DNA of 45,884 bases from Hydrogenophaga intermedia. GTDB lineage: Bacteria > Pseudomonadota > Gammaproteobacteria > Burkholderiales > Burkholderiaceae_C. Location of the stretch: NCBI RefSeq assembly GCF_023715105.1, contig NZ_JAMBNO010000025.1, forward strand, positions 1 through 45,884. Reading direction: 5' to 3'. Every line of letters begins with the position of its first letter. The first letter of the stretch is position 1. A program made the translations under genes and the position numbers. The notes beneath the pieces were generated by a model that was not told the origin of the DNA, ran no database searches, and saw nothing but the letters and a program-made list of their open reading frames with translations. This document shows positions 26,019-34,839 of the stretch, piece by piece.

Positions 26019-26291
26019 TCAGAACTTCGGCGGTTCCTTCGGTGGCGTATAAGGCACCTTGCCGTCGCCCAGGAAACGTCGGTTCGTCGCCTCGGCCACT
26101 CGGTTGCACAGCACGTCGCCCATCGTCGGACGATCCGTCTTGCACTGCTGGCGCAGTTCTCGCAAACGCACGGGGTCAGCAGCCAGTTCCTCCACGCTGG
26201 GCACGGCAGCGGGCTTGGACGGCTCAGACTTGCCGCAGGCGACCAGCAGAACTGCTAGCGACGACATAGCGATGATCTTGGATAGGTTCAT
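26019..26291 (-). CDS. second EexN-type lipoprotein
   Basis: A 90-residue lipoprotein with signal MNLSKIIAMSSLAVLLVAC (lipobox Cys at 19). The mature part has VPSVEELAADPVRLRELRQQC, the same pattern as VPSVDALSAHPARLRLLKEQC at 18165, then LCNRVAEATNRRFLGDG and KVPYTPP. EexN/TrbK-type lipoproteins prevent redundant transfer between cells carrying the same element. ATG 26291 is the start directly before the signal peptide. It lies 35 bases after lysR and upstream of traG. Confidence 0.82.
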   Translation of the reverse strand: MNLSKIIAMSSLAVLLVACGKSEPSKPAAVPSVEELAADPVRLRELRQQCKTDRPTMGDVLCNRVAEATNRRFLGDGKVPYTPPKEPPKF

Positions 26292-26326
26292 GGCTTGAAT
26301 CCTCCGAAGTGAAACGGGGCCAATGG

Positions 26327-27220
26327 CTAAGCGTCTCCCGGTCCCAGGGCTTCGACCCGCTCGATAAAGCGGGCTAGCGCCTGCGACGGCTCGGCGTCGC
26401 GGCGCAGCAGATAGGTAGTGAGCATGGGCGACTTTCCCGCGAGCGGTCGGCCCACCACGCCCGGCTCGCGGCTGGAAGCGATGTGCGCGGCGCCTGCGAG
26501 CCCTAGCGCCAAGCCGGCCGACACGAAAGTCATCATCACGTCGAACGTGGCGACGTACTGTTCGATCAAGGGCTCCCGGTCCTGCTTGCGCAGGATGCGG
26601 TCGATCTGCTTGGCATGGCCTTCGCAAACTGCCGGGTCGCCCAGCACCAGGGGATGTTGCAGCACTTCATCCAGCGGTACCTTCTTGTGGGCCAGTAGTT
26701 CATGGCGCGCGGGCATGGCGACCATCAGCTCATCCTCCCAGGCGGGTTCGATGATGATGCCGTCGCCCACCTCGTCGGCCATCGAGAAGCCCACGTCGTA
26801 TAGATCGTCACGCAGGCCGCTGAGCTGCTGGGCCAGCGGCACCTCGAACAGGCGGATCTCGATCTCCGGGTCTTCCTCGCGGCAGCGCGCCAGCAGCGCC
26901 GGCAAGCGCGAGGGGGTGATGCCGTCGGACAGCGCCACGCGCAACCGGCCGTGAAAGCCATTGGCCGCTGCCTTCACGCTCTCACGCGCCTGGTCCAGCG
27001 CCAACAGCACGCGAGGCGCGTTCTCCATCAGCAGCTTGCCCGCAAGCGTCAGGCGCGTGCTGCGGCTGGTACGCACGAACAGTTGTGCGCCCAACTCTTC
27101 TTCCAATTCCCTGATGGCGCGCGACAGTGGTGACTGTTCGATATGCAGCCGCTCCGCAGCGCGGGCGAAGTGCAGCTCCTCGGCAACGGCCAGAAAGTAC
27201 CGAAGGTGACGAAATTCCAT
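26327..27220 (-). CDS. LysR-family transcriptional regulator
   Basis: A 297-residue regulator. The N-terminal winged helix-turn-helix is classic: MEFRHLRYFLAVAEELHF, AAERLHIEQSPLSRAIRELE and LFVRTSRSTRLTLAG (residues 1-60). The C-terminal co-inducer domain follows. It sits between the metal cargo and the transfer genes on the same strand as both. Such a LysR gene is common upstream of traG in Tn4371-type elements, so control of transfer is as likely as control of cargo. The effector is unknown. Confidence 0.93.
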   Translation of the reverse strand: MEFRHLRYFLAVAEELHFARAAERLHIEQSPLSRAIRELEEELGAQLFVRTSRSTRLTLAGKLLMENAPRVLLALDQARESVKAAANGFHGRLRVALSDGITPSRLPALLARCREEDPEIEIRLFEVPLAQQLSGLRDDLYDVGFSMADEVGDGIIIEPAWEDELMVAMPARHELLAHKKVPLDEVLQHPLVLGDPAVCEGHAKQIDRILRKQDREPLIEQYVATFDVMMTFVSAGLALGLAGAAHIASSREPGVVGRPLAGKSPMLTTYLLRRDAEPSQALARFIERVEALGPGDA

Positions 27221-27289
27221 GAGTCGATGTCCCTGTAAAGCTCGAAGGAGTCTGTCGTGGTGCCGTAACGGCGTTCATCGTTGTTCCTT

Positions 27290-30200
27290 TCAAGCGGTTA
27301 CGCCCTCATGTGCGGGCTCTGCCGTGACATCCTCTTCTTGCTCGTCCGGGCGATGGGCCAGCCGATACAGAATCGGTAGCACCAGCAGCGTCAGCACGGT
27401 GGAAGACAAGATGCCTCCGATCACTACGGTAGCCAGCGGGCGTTGCACTTCCGCGCCTGTTCCCGTGGCAATCGCCATCGGGATGAAACCCAGCGACGCC
27501 ACTAGGGCCGTCATCAGCACCGGCCGCAAGCGTGTCAGCGCGCCCTCGCGGATGGCTTCATCCAGCGGCGTTCCGTCCTCGCGCAAGCTGCGGATGTAGG
27601 AAATCATCACTAGGCCATTGAGCACGGCCACACCTGACAGCGCGATGAAGCCCACGGCAGCGGAAATCGACAGAGGAATGTCGCGCAGCCACAGCGCCAA
27701 GATGCCGCCGGTCAGCGCGAACGGAATGCCAGTAAAGACCAGCAAGCCGTCCTTGACGTTGCCGAACATGGCGAACAACAGCAGGAAGACCAGCAGCAGC
27801 GACACCGGCACGACGATCTGCAAACGCTGCGTGGCTGATTGCAGATTCTCGAAAGTGCCGCCCCAACTCGTCCAGTAGCCCGTGGGAATCTTGACCTGTG
27901 CCAGCGCCGCCTCGGCGTCGGCCACGAACGAGCCCACGTCACGGCCACGCACGTTGGCGCTCACCACGATGCGGCGCTTGCCGTTTTCGCGGCTGACCTG
28001 GTTGGGGCCGGGTGCCAGCTCGAAGCTCGCCACCTCGGCCAATTGGATGAAGTTCGTCCGTCCTTCGGCACTGCCGGTGCCACCCGTTCCGCGCGGCAGC
28101 GGAATCGGCAGGCGCTTCATGCTTTCCACGTCGTTGCGCAAGGACTCTGGCAGGCGAACCAGGATGTCGAAGCGGCGGTCGCCCTCGAACAGTGTGCCAG
28201 CCTCACGCCCGCCGATGGCGGTGGCCACGGCATCTTGGATGTCGGCCACGTTCAGCCCATAGCGCGAGGCTTTTTGGCGGTCGATATTCACGGTCAGCAT
28301 GGGCAAACCGGTGGTTTGCTCCACCTTGACCTCGGACGCGCCGGGAATCTTCTGCAACATGGACGAGATCTCTTCACCCGTCTTATTCAGGACATCCATG
28401 TCGTCGCCAAAAATCTTCACCGCCACATCGCTACGGACCCCTGAAATGAGTTCGTTGAAGCGCAATTGGATAGGCTGCGAGAACTCGTAGTTGTTGCCCG
28501 GCACCTTGCCCACGACCTCCTGAATGGCCGCCAGCAATTCGTCGCGCGACTTGCGCGGCTCCGGCCACTCGGACACCGGCTTGAGCATGATGTAGCCGTC
28601 GGAAATGTTCGGCGGCATGGGGTCGGACGCGATTTCCGCCGTGCCGGTGCGCGCGAAAACGCGGTCGATCTCGGGGAACTTGGCCTTCAGCGTGGCTTCC
28701 AGTTGCTGCTGCATCGCAACCGATTGCGAAAGGCTGGTGCCCGGAATGCGCAGCGCCTGGATGGCGAAATCGCCTTCGTTCAGGCTGGGCACGAACTCGC
28801 TGCCCATTCGGGTGGCGATCAGGCCGCACAGCACCACTGCCACGGCGGCTGCCGCCAGCATCACTGCTTTGGCCGCCATCACGCGATCCAGCAGCGGGCC
28901 ATACCAGCGCTTGGCCTGCACGACCAGGAAGTTTTCCGTCTCGCTGACCCGATGGCCGATGAACAGGGCGACCGCTGCCGGGATGAAAGTCACCGACAGG
29001 ATCATGGCCCCCACGAGCGCGGCTACCACCGTGAACGCCATCGGGTGGAACATCTTCCCCTCGACGCCGGTCAGGGCGAAGATGGGCAGGTACACCACCA
29101 TGATGATGAGCTGCCCGAACAGCAGCGCACGGCGTGATTCCTTGGATGCCAGGAACACCTCGTGAAAGCGCTCCGCCCGCGTCAAGGGCCTGCCCTGGTG
29201 CGCCTGCGCATGGGCCAGTCGGCGCACGCAGTTCTCGACGATCACCACCGCCCCGTCGATGATGATGCCGAAGTCCAGCGCCCCCAGACTCATCAGATTG
29301 GCGCTCACCTTGTAGTGCACCATGCCCGTGAAGGTGAACAGCATCGACAAGGGAATCACCGTCGCCGTGATGATGGCCGCTCGGATGTTGCCCAGGAACA
29401 GGAACAGGATCACGATCACCAGAATCGCGCCTTCCAGCAGGTTCTTCTTGACCGTGCTGATGGCTTTGTCCACCAAAACAGTACGGTCGTAGACGGTCAC
29501 CGCATGGACCCCCTCAGGCAGGCTGCGGTTGATCTCCACCATCTTCTTGTCGACGGCTTGCGAAACCGTTCGGCTGTTTTGGCCAATCAGCATGAAGACC
29601 GTGCCCAGCACCACTTCGCGGCCGTTGTCTGTGGCTGCGCCGGTGCGCAGTTCGCGCCCCAGCCCCACGTCCGCCACGTCGCGCACCCGGATTGGCACGC
29701 CGCCCGCGCTGCTGAGGATGACATTGCCAATGTCCTCCAGCGTCTTGACTTGCCCAGGTGCCCGGACCAGGTACTGTTCGCCGCGCTTTTCGATGTAACC
29801 CGCACCCACGTTGCCGTTGTTTCGATCCAGCGCCGTCACGATGTCTTGCAGGGTGACGCCCAGCGAGGCCAGTCGCTCGGGTATCGGCGAGATTTGGTAT
29901 TCCTTGGCATAGCCGCCAATCGAGTTGATCTCCGTCACGCCGGGCACGTTGCGCAACTGCGGCTTGATGATCCAGTCCTGAATCTCGCGCAGGTCGGTGG
30001 CCGTGTAGGGCATGCCATCAGGTTTCTTGGCGCCGTCCTTGGCCTCGACCGTCCACAGGTAAATCTCGCCCAGGCCGGTGGAGATTGGCCCCAGCGCAGG
30101 CGTGATGCCGGAAGGCAGTTTTTCCCGCGCCTCCTGGATGCGTTCATTGACCAACTGGCGCGCGAAGTAGATGTCGGTGCCGTCCTTGAAGATCACGGTC

Positions 30201-30478
30201 ACTTGCGACAGTCCATAGCGCGACAGGGAACGGGTCTGCTCCAGGTTGGGCAGGCCCGCCATCACGGTTTCAATCGGGTAGGTCACCCGTTGCTCGGTCT
30301 CCAGCGGTGAATATCCTGGCGCTTGGGTATTGATCTGTACCTGGACGTTGGTGATGTCCGGTACGGCATCGATGGGGAGCTTTTGGTAGTTGAACACGCC
30401 GACGGCAGCCATACCGATGACTGCCAGCAACACCAACCATCGGTGCTCGATGGCTGCGCGAATGAGTTTTTCAAACAT
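27290..30478 (-). CDS. czcA: CzcA-type heavy-metal efflux RND transporter
   Basis: A 1062-residue inner-membrane proton antiporter of the HME-RND group. The proton-relay motif LDFGIIIDGAVVIVEN places Asp402 and Asp408 exactly as in CzcA of Cupriavidus metallidurans, which marks Zn/Co/Cd transport rather than monovalent Cu/Ag. Twelve membrane helices in the usual two sets, with the porter domain between (for example MGSEFVPSLNEGDFAIQ). ATG 30478 gives the standard MFEKLIRAAIEHRW start. It follows czcB by 16 bases, and its last residues are Glu/His-rich. Confidence 0.96.
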   Translation of the reverse strand: MFEKLIRAAIEHRWLVLLAVIGMAAVGVFNYQKLPIDAVPDITNVQVQINTQAPGYSPLETEQRVTYPIETVMAGLPNLEQTRSLSRYGLSQVTVIFKDGTDIYFARQLVNERIQEAREKLPSGITPALGPISTGLGEIYLWTVEAKDGAKKPDGMPYTATDLREIQDWIIKPQLRNVPGVTEINSIGGYAKEYQISPIPERLASLGVTLQDIVTALDRNNGNVGAGYIEKRGEQYLVRAPGQVKTLEDIGNVILSSAGGVPIRVRDVADVGLGRELRTGAATDNGREVVLGTVFMLIGQNSRTVSQAVDKKMVEINRSLPEGVHAVTVYDRTVLVDKAISTVKKNLLEGAILVIVILFLFLGNIRAAIITATVIPLSMLFTFTGMVHYKVSANLMSLGALDFGIIIDGAVVIVENCVRRLAHAQAHQGRPLTRAERFHEVFLASKESRRALLFGQLIIMVVYLPIFALTGVEGKMFHPMAFTVVAALVGAMILSVTFIPAAVALFIGHRVSETENFLVVQAKRWYGPLLDRVMAAKAVMLAAAAVAVVLCGLIATRMGSEFVPSLNEGDFAIQALRIPGTSLSQSVAMQQQLEATLKAKFPEIDRVFARTGTAEIASDPMPPNISDGYIMLKPVSEWPEPRKSRDELLAAIQEVVGKVPGNNYEFSQPIQLRFNELISGVRSDVAVKIFGDDMDVLNKTGEEISSMLQKIPGASEVKVEQTTGLPMLTVNIDRQKASRYGLNVADIQDAVATAIGGREAGTLFEGDRRFDILVRLPESLRNDVESMKRLPIPLPRGTGGTGSAEGRTNFIQLAEVASFELAPGPNQVSRENGKRRIVVSANVRGRDVGSFVADAEAALAQVKIPTGYWTSWGGTFENLQSATQRLQIVVPVSLLLVFLLLFAMFGNVKDGLLVFTGIPFALTGGILALWLRDIPLSISAAVGFIALSGVAVLNGLVMISYIRSLREDGTPLDEAIREGALTRLRPVLMTALVASLGFIPMAIATGTGAEVQRPLATVVIGGILSSTVLTLLVLPILYRLAHRPDEQEEDVTAEPAHEGVTA

Positions 30479-30494
30479 GTGCGTTGCTCCGGCA

Positions 30495-32093
30495 TCAATG
30501 GGTGTGTTCGGCAGAGGCTTTGCCAAGCTCTGACTTCACGACAAAACTGCCAGCCGACGCATACGGAGCCCCCGCCTTCAGCCCTTGAACCACCTCGACG
30601 CGCTTGCCATCACTACGGCCCAACTGCACGGGCTGGGCAATGAAGCCACCATTCACTTTCAAAAACACGACGGGCTTGTCGCCCACGGTCTGAATGGCAT
30701 CACCGGCCACCGTCACGGGCACGTCGGCCTCAGATGAGGTCACTTCCACGTTGACAAACAGTCCGGGACGCCAAGCGCCTTGGGGGTTGGACAAGACCAC
30801 GCGGGCCTTGGCCATGCGGGTTTGTTCGCCAATCAGCGCGCCAACAAAGGTGATGGTGCCTTGCGCGCTGGCATCGAATGCCGTTGCCTTGATGGTGACC
30901 TTTTCGCCGACCCTGACCAGTGGCAAGTCCTTGGCAGGTATGTTGATTTCAGCCCAGACCTGTCCCAGATCGGACACGGTGAACACGGCGGCGTCTTCCT
31001 TGACGGCCTCACCCAGGCTGAGATGCTTTTCAATCACCAGGCCATCGAACGGGGCGCGCAACTCAAAGCGATTCAGCCCTCCCGAAGATCCCGCGCTCAA
31101 CCCCAAGGCCGACAGCTTCTGCTGAGCATTGGCCACAGCGACTTGCGCCTCGTTTAACGCCTGCCCTGCTTGTAGGTAGTCCTGCTCGGCGGAAATTTTC
31201 TGCTCCCAGAGCCGCTTTTCACGCTCGAACGTGGTCTTGGCCAAGGCCAGACGCTTTTGTGCTGTCTGCAACTCGCTGCGCTGCTCAGACGCAGCCGGGC
31301 TGGCAATGACTGCGAGAACCTGTCCCTTCTTGACTGCTTGACCCAGACTGGCCTGAACGCTCTCGACCACTCCTGCAATGCGTGGGACAACGTGCGAAGT
31401 CCGGTCTTCGTTCAAGCGAATTTCCCCGGGCAATTGCAAGGCTGACTTGATTCGTGCCGCGCCAGCCGTGTCGATGCTAATGGATGCCGCTTTGATTTGT
31501 GCATCACTGAGTTCGACTTTCCCCTCCTCTTGGTTGAGGACGAACATGAAGGGTTCGTTGGCTGTCTGGGCAACGATGCTGATCTCGAACGCGTGCGGCT
31601 CCGGCACGACCTCGCGGCTCAGCAGGCTGTCCTTGTCAGGCGCGAAGTTGAGCGCCTGCTTCTCGCCGGTCAAGCGCGTGACGGTGGCGCTGACCTTTGC
31701 AGTGTTGCTGGCAAGTGGTTTGCCCTTGTCATAGAGCCAGATTCGCAAACGAGGCTCACCGCCTTCCTCCGCGAGCAACGCCTCCAATCCGAAATCCCCT
31801 TCATTGAACAGTTTGCCGCCATGCACCCCCTTGCTCGGCCCTTCGTGGTGCTCACCGTCCGCATGGCCCTTGTCGTGGTCGTGCTGGTCACCACTTGCCT
31901 TGTCGTGATGCTCACCATCACTGTGGGCCTTGGCTTCAACGTGGCTGCCGTGACCCTCGCCCTCGGCGCTCTTATCCGTCTTGCCGCCGAGAATGGCGCT
32001 GCCCAGTCCTATGCCCACTGCGGCGATCACGGCGATGGCAAACCACTGCTTCTTGCCGACGTTCAGTTTGTTCGTTTCGGGTTTCATGTTCAT
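30495..32093 (-). CDS. czcB: CzcB-type membrane fusion protein with His-rich N terminus
   Basis: A 532-residue periplasmic adaptor that links CzcA to CzcC. A membrane anchor (about 15-37, WFAIAVIAAVGIGLGSAILGG) is followed by a His/Asp/Glu-rich segment (about 45-92, with DGEHHDK, HDHDKGHADGEHHEG) likely to bind metal. Then come a beta domain, the lipoyl halves (VVPRIAGVVESVQASLGQAV and RFELRAPFDGLVIEKHLSLGE) split by a helical hairpin, and the C-terminal barrel. The start overlaps the czcC stop by four bases. Confidence 0.95.
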   Translation of the reverse strand: MNMKPETNKLNVGKKQWFAIAVIAAVGIGLGSAILGGKTDKSAEGEGHGSHVEAKAHSDGEHHDKASGDQHDHDKGHADGEHHEGPSKGVHGGKLFNEGDFGLEALLAEEGGEPRLRIWLYDKGKPLASNTAKVSATVTRLTGEKQALNFAPDKDSLLSREVVPEPHAFEISIVAQTANEPFMFVLNQEEGKVELSDAQIKAASISIDTAGAARIKSALQLPGEIRLNEDRTSHVVPRIAGVVESVQASLGQAVKKGQVLAVIASPAASEQRSELQTAQKRLALAKTTFEREKRLWEQKISAEQDYLQAGQALNEAQVAVANAQQKLSALGLSAGSSGGLNRFELRAPFDGLVIEKHLSLGEAVKEDAAVFTVSDLGQVWAEINIPAKDLPLVRVGEKVTIKATAFDASAQGTITFVGALIGEQTRMAKARVVLSNPQGAWRPGLFVNVEVTSSEADVPVTVAGDAIQTVGDKPVVFLKVNGGFIAQPVQLGRSDGKRVEVVQGLKAGAPYASAGSFVVKSELGKASAEHTH

Positions 32094-33415
32094 TCCTTGT
32101 TTGCAGGCAGGGTGGTCGTGGATTCGGATGCGCCGATCACGCGATCCATGTCCGCCGCCGCGCGGTGCGCATCGGCGAGCGCCTTGAGGTACTGGGACTT
32201 GGCGGCAAAGTAGGTGCGTTGCGCGTCCAGCACTTCCAGGTAGTTGAACTTGCCGTAACCAAAGCCCACGGTGGCCGCGTCATAGGCGCTCTTGGCCCCT
32301 GGCAGCACCTCTCGCTGCAATATGTCGATCTCGCCGCGAACCGACGCCAGCCGCTCGCGGGCTTGCAACAGCTCTGTGTTGAGGCGCAGATTCAACGCCT
32401 GGAGTTCATCCCTCGCCTTGTCTTCACGCTTCAACGCTTCCAACAGATTGCCCTGATTGCGGTCGAACAAAGGCAGCGGCACGGAAATGCCGAGCATTAA
32501 CTGATTGCGCGCTAACTCGTTCGGACGCTTCACGCCCAGGCTGACCGTGACATCGGGCGTCTGCTTGCTGCGCTCCACGTCGGCCAGCGACCGACGGCGT
32601 TCGATCTCCAACTGCGCCCGGCGCAATGCCGATGAGGCCGACAAGCGCTGCTGGATGTCATCCAGCGAAGGGACGTTGGGAAGATCGTCCACGCTGCCCG
32701 CTACCTGGGTGAAACGCGGCGGGTTGGCCCCGAGCAAACTGGCCAGCCGCGCGCGGGCACTGCGTTGTTCGCTCTGCGCCTGTGCCAGTTCAACCCGCAC
32801 GCCGGCCTCGGCCACCCGAGCCTTGGTTTCTTCGACCGGGGACACCTTGCCCGCCGTCACGCGCTTGGCAACGGCATCCGTCGCTTGCCTGGCCAGGTCA
32901 ACGCTGTCCTGGGCCAAGGCCGTGCGATCCTGGGCGGCCAGCGCCTCAAAGAAGGCGGCAACCACAGCGGCGCGAATTTCAACGCGCCGCGTGTTCAGTT
33001 CTTCAACTGCGACGTCACGCCCTCGCTCTGCCGCGGCAATGCGGGCAGCGCGCTTGCCCCCCAGCTCGATGGGCAGATTGATCTGGACGCTTTGCGTGCG
33101 GGTTGGCGTGCGTTGGTCTTCGAGCGAGTACGCCAGCTCGGGATTAGGACGTACTCGTCCCTGAATTACCTGGCCCTCCACCGCCTCGATTTCCCGTTGG
33201 GCGACAGTTAGGTCAAGATTCGCCTCCAAAGCCAGCGCGACGGCCTTTTGCAGAGTCAGGGGCGTTGCTGCTTCAATCTGCTCTACGCCGTTGGCGCTCT
33301 GCCCAAGAGCTGGTGCCGTCGGCAATAACTGAGCGAAAGCCGTCCCCGTCATGAGCGCAAGGAGCAAGCCTGCCGCAACCGCCCTCGCGTTGTAATTGTG
33401 AATATCCTTCAGCAT
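32090..33415 (-). CDS. czcC: CzcC-type outer membrane channel (TolC family)
   Basis: A 441-residue outer-membrane efflux protein. Signal peptide at the start (VAAGLLLALMTGTAFA, cleavage near 28). Two OEP repeats with LTLQKAVALALEANLDLTVAQ and VRPNPELAYSLEDQ, then GVKRPNELARNQLMLGISVPLP in the second. ATG 33415 is chosen because GGAG lies at good spacing; the GTG at 33442 is less likely. It exports metal ions taken over from CzcA-CzcB and overlaps czcB. Confidence 0.94.
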   Translation of the reverse strand: MLKDIHNYNARAVAAGLLLALMTGTAFAQLLPTAPALGQSANGVEQIEAATPLTLQKAVALALEANLDLTVAQREIEAVEGQVIQGRVRPNPELAYSLEDQRTPTRTQSVQINLPIELGGKRAARIAAAERGRDVAVEELNTRRVEIRAAVVAAFFEALAAQDRTALAQDSVDLARQATDAVAKRVTAGKVSPVEETKARVAEAGVRVELAQAQSEQRSARARLASLLGANPPRFTQVAGSVDDLPNVPSLDDIQQRLSASSALRRAQLEIERRRSLADVERSKQTPDVTVSLGVKRPNELARNQLMLGISVPLPLFDRNQGNLLEALKREDKARDELQALNLRLNTELLQARERLASVRGEIDILQREVLPGAKSAYDAATVGFGYGKFNYLEVLDAQRTYFAAKSQYLKALADAHRAAADMDRVIGASESTTTLPANKE

Positions 33416-33459
33416 CCGATTCTCCAGTGATTTGAAATACACAAGGGAATCGGCGGGGG

Positions 33460-33478
33460 GGCGATCCAGATGATCGCC
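33460..33478. other. hairpin between czcI and czcC
   Basis: GGCGATC-CAGAT-GATCGCC, seven-base perfect stem in the 167-base gap between czcI and czcC. It has no T run. It could be a processing or attenuation structure between the two genes. Confidence 0.4.
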
Positions 33479-33582
33479 AGCAACGTCATCACATCAGCCG
33501 CGCGAAGCCGGCTGGATACCGTAGCGCGCCATGCGCGACGGCAGGGGTGAGGACGAAGGGAAAGGAACGCGCTCCCCGCCGA

Positions 33583-33936
33583 TCAGGCGAGGACACGCCA
33601 CTGAGGGCGCTCTAAACGTTCAGGTGGAGGCGCAGCAAGGTGCTCCGGGGGATACCCCGTATCCAGGGACGGGCTGACCGGCGACGCCAGCTTGACATCC
33701 CCTGACAAGACCGAGAAGCACCCGGCATGACAGGACGCGCAATCAGGATCGCCACCCAGGGTCTTGGCCGGATCAGGGCTGGCATCCTGGCCGTCGGCCG
33801 CCTTGTGCTGATGCGCATGGTGGCCGAAGTGCTTGGCCGCAGCTCCGGTTTCATGCTGGCAATAACTGGCCACTGCCGCCCAACTGAATTGAAGCGGCAA
33901 GAACACCAGCAAGACGATGGCCAGCCATTTGCGCAT
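33583..33936 (-). CDS. czcI: CzcI-like small metal-resistance protein
   Basis: A 117-residue exported protein with signal MRKWLAIVLLVFLPLQFSWA, which is the typical CzcI start. The mature part has a His-rich stretch (KHFGHHAHQHK, about 36-46) and a Cys cluster DCASCHAGC (about 66-74). CzcI is found upstream of czcC in czc clusters and is linked to regulation; its mechanism is unknown. The ATG follows a palindrome at 33948-33960 by 11 bases. Confidence 0.88.
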   Translation of the reverse strand: MRKWLAIVLLVFLPLQFSWAAVASYCQHETGAAAKHFGHHAHQHKAADGQDASPDPAKTLGGDPDCASCHAGCFSVLSGDVKLASPVSPSLDTGYPPEHLAAPPPERLERPQWRVLA

Positions 33937-33947
33937 AGGGGTAACAG

Positions 33948-33960
33948 TGTAGCAGCTACA
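33948..33960. promoter_or_regulatory. palindrome upstream of czcI, possible operator
   Basis: TGTAGC-A-GCTACA, a perfect 13-base palindrome directly upstream of the czcI start. Its position fits an operator or promoter element of the czcI-czcCBA unit. The binding protein is unknown. Confidence 0.45.
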
Positions 33961-34096
33961 TGCTTTACTTTGCCACTCCTCGCTGCTTGGGTTTTCTCAG
34001 AGCCCCGTGCGCGTAGCGTGCCTCCTCTCAGGTTCATCCTGCATCAAATCAGAGCCGCTTCGATATTCGGCGAGTTGTGGCCGCTTTGACGACTGA

Positions 34097-34804
34097 GGCG
34101 ACACGAGGGGGCGCCACAGCGCAGGGTACGGGCAACTGGAAGCCTTCAATGCTGATGTTGCGCATGAACTGTTCACGCCGTTGGCGACGTTGATGGGGGG
34201 CACTGAAGTTGCTTTGCGCAAAGCACGCGATGCCGACACGTTGCGAGATGTGTTGGGCTCGCACCTCGAAGATCTCCAGCGCATGTCGATGATCGTGCAG
34301 GACATGCTCTTTCTGTCGCAAGCCGACCGTGGGGCTGAGGCCCGCCGCGAGCATGTCGCCAGTCTGGCCGGCGTTGCGCGCGCGGTGGTGGAATTGCACG
34401 AGGCGGCCATTGAAGAGGCCGGGCTGAAGGTTCGTATCGACGGCGATGCCACCGGCTTGGCCGATGTGCGCCTGTTGCAGCGCGCGCTATCCAACCTGAT
34501 CGGCAACGCAACCCGACACGCGCATCCGCACAGCACCGTTGTCGTGCAAATCGACCGGCTGGACGGCGAGATCGCCCTGCGGGTGGTGAACGAGGGGCAG
34601 ACGATTTCAGCCGAGCATTTGCCCAATCTGTTCAACCGCTTCTACCGGGCAGATGCGGCGCGGTCGGATGCCGCCCGCAATCATGGACTGGGCTTGGCCA
34701 TCGTGGCTGCCATCGCCCGCATGCACGGAGGGCGGACGATGGTCGATTCGAGCAACGGCATCACGTCTATCGGGCTCATGGTGCCCACCCCGCGCGCGCA
34801 ATAG
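34097..34804 (+). pseudogene. CzcS-type sensor histidine kinase, N-terminally deleted fragment
   Basis: A frame open from the stop at 34094-34096 to TGA 34804 with no good start codon. It keeps the dimerisation helix YGQLEAFNADVAHELFTPLA, where the phospho-acceptor His is present but the usual Arg of HELRTPL is Phe, and the ATPase domain with N-box NLIGNATRHAHPHS, LFNRFYRADAAR and GLGLAIVAAIARMHGG. The sensor domain, membrane helices and response regulator are missing. It is related to heavy-metal kinases (CzcS/CopS/IrlS type) and is a remnant left by a deletion in the cargo. Confidence 0.85.
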
Positions 34805-34839
34805 TCAACGGATCGGGCACCACCAACAGACTGGCTCCA

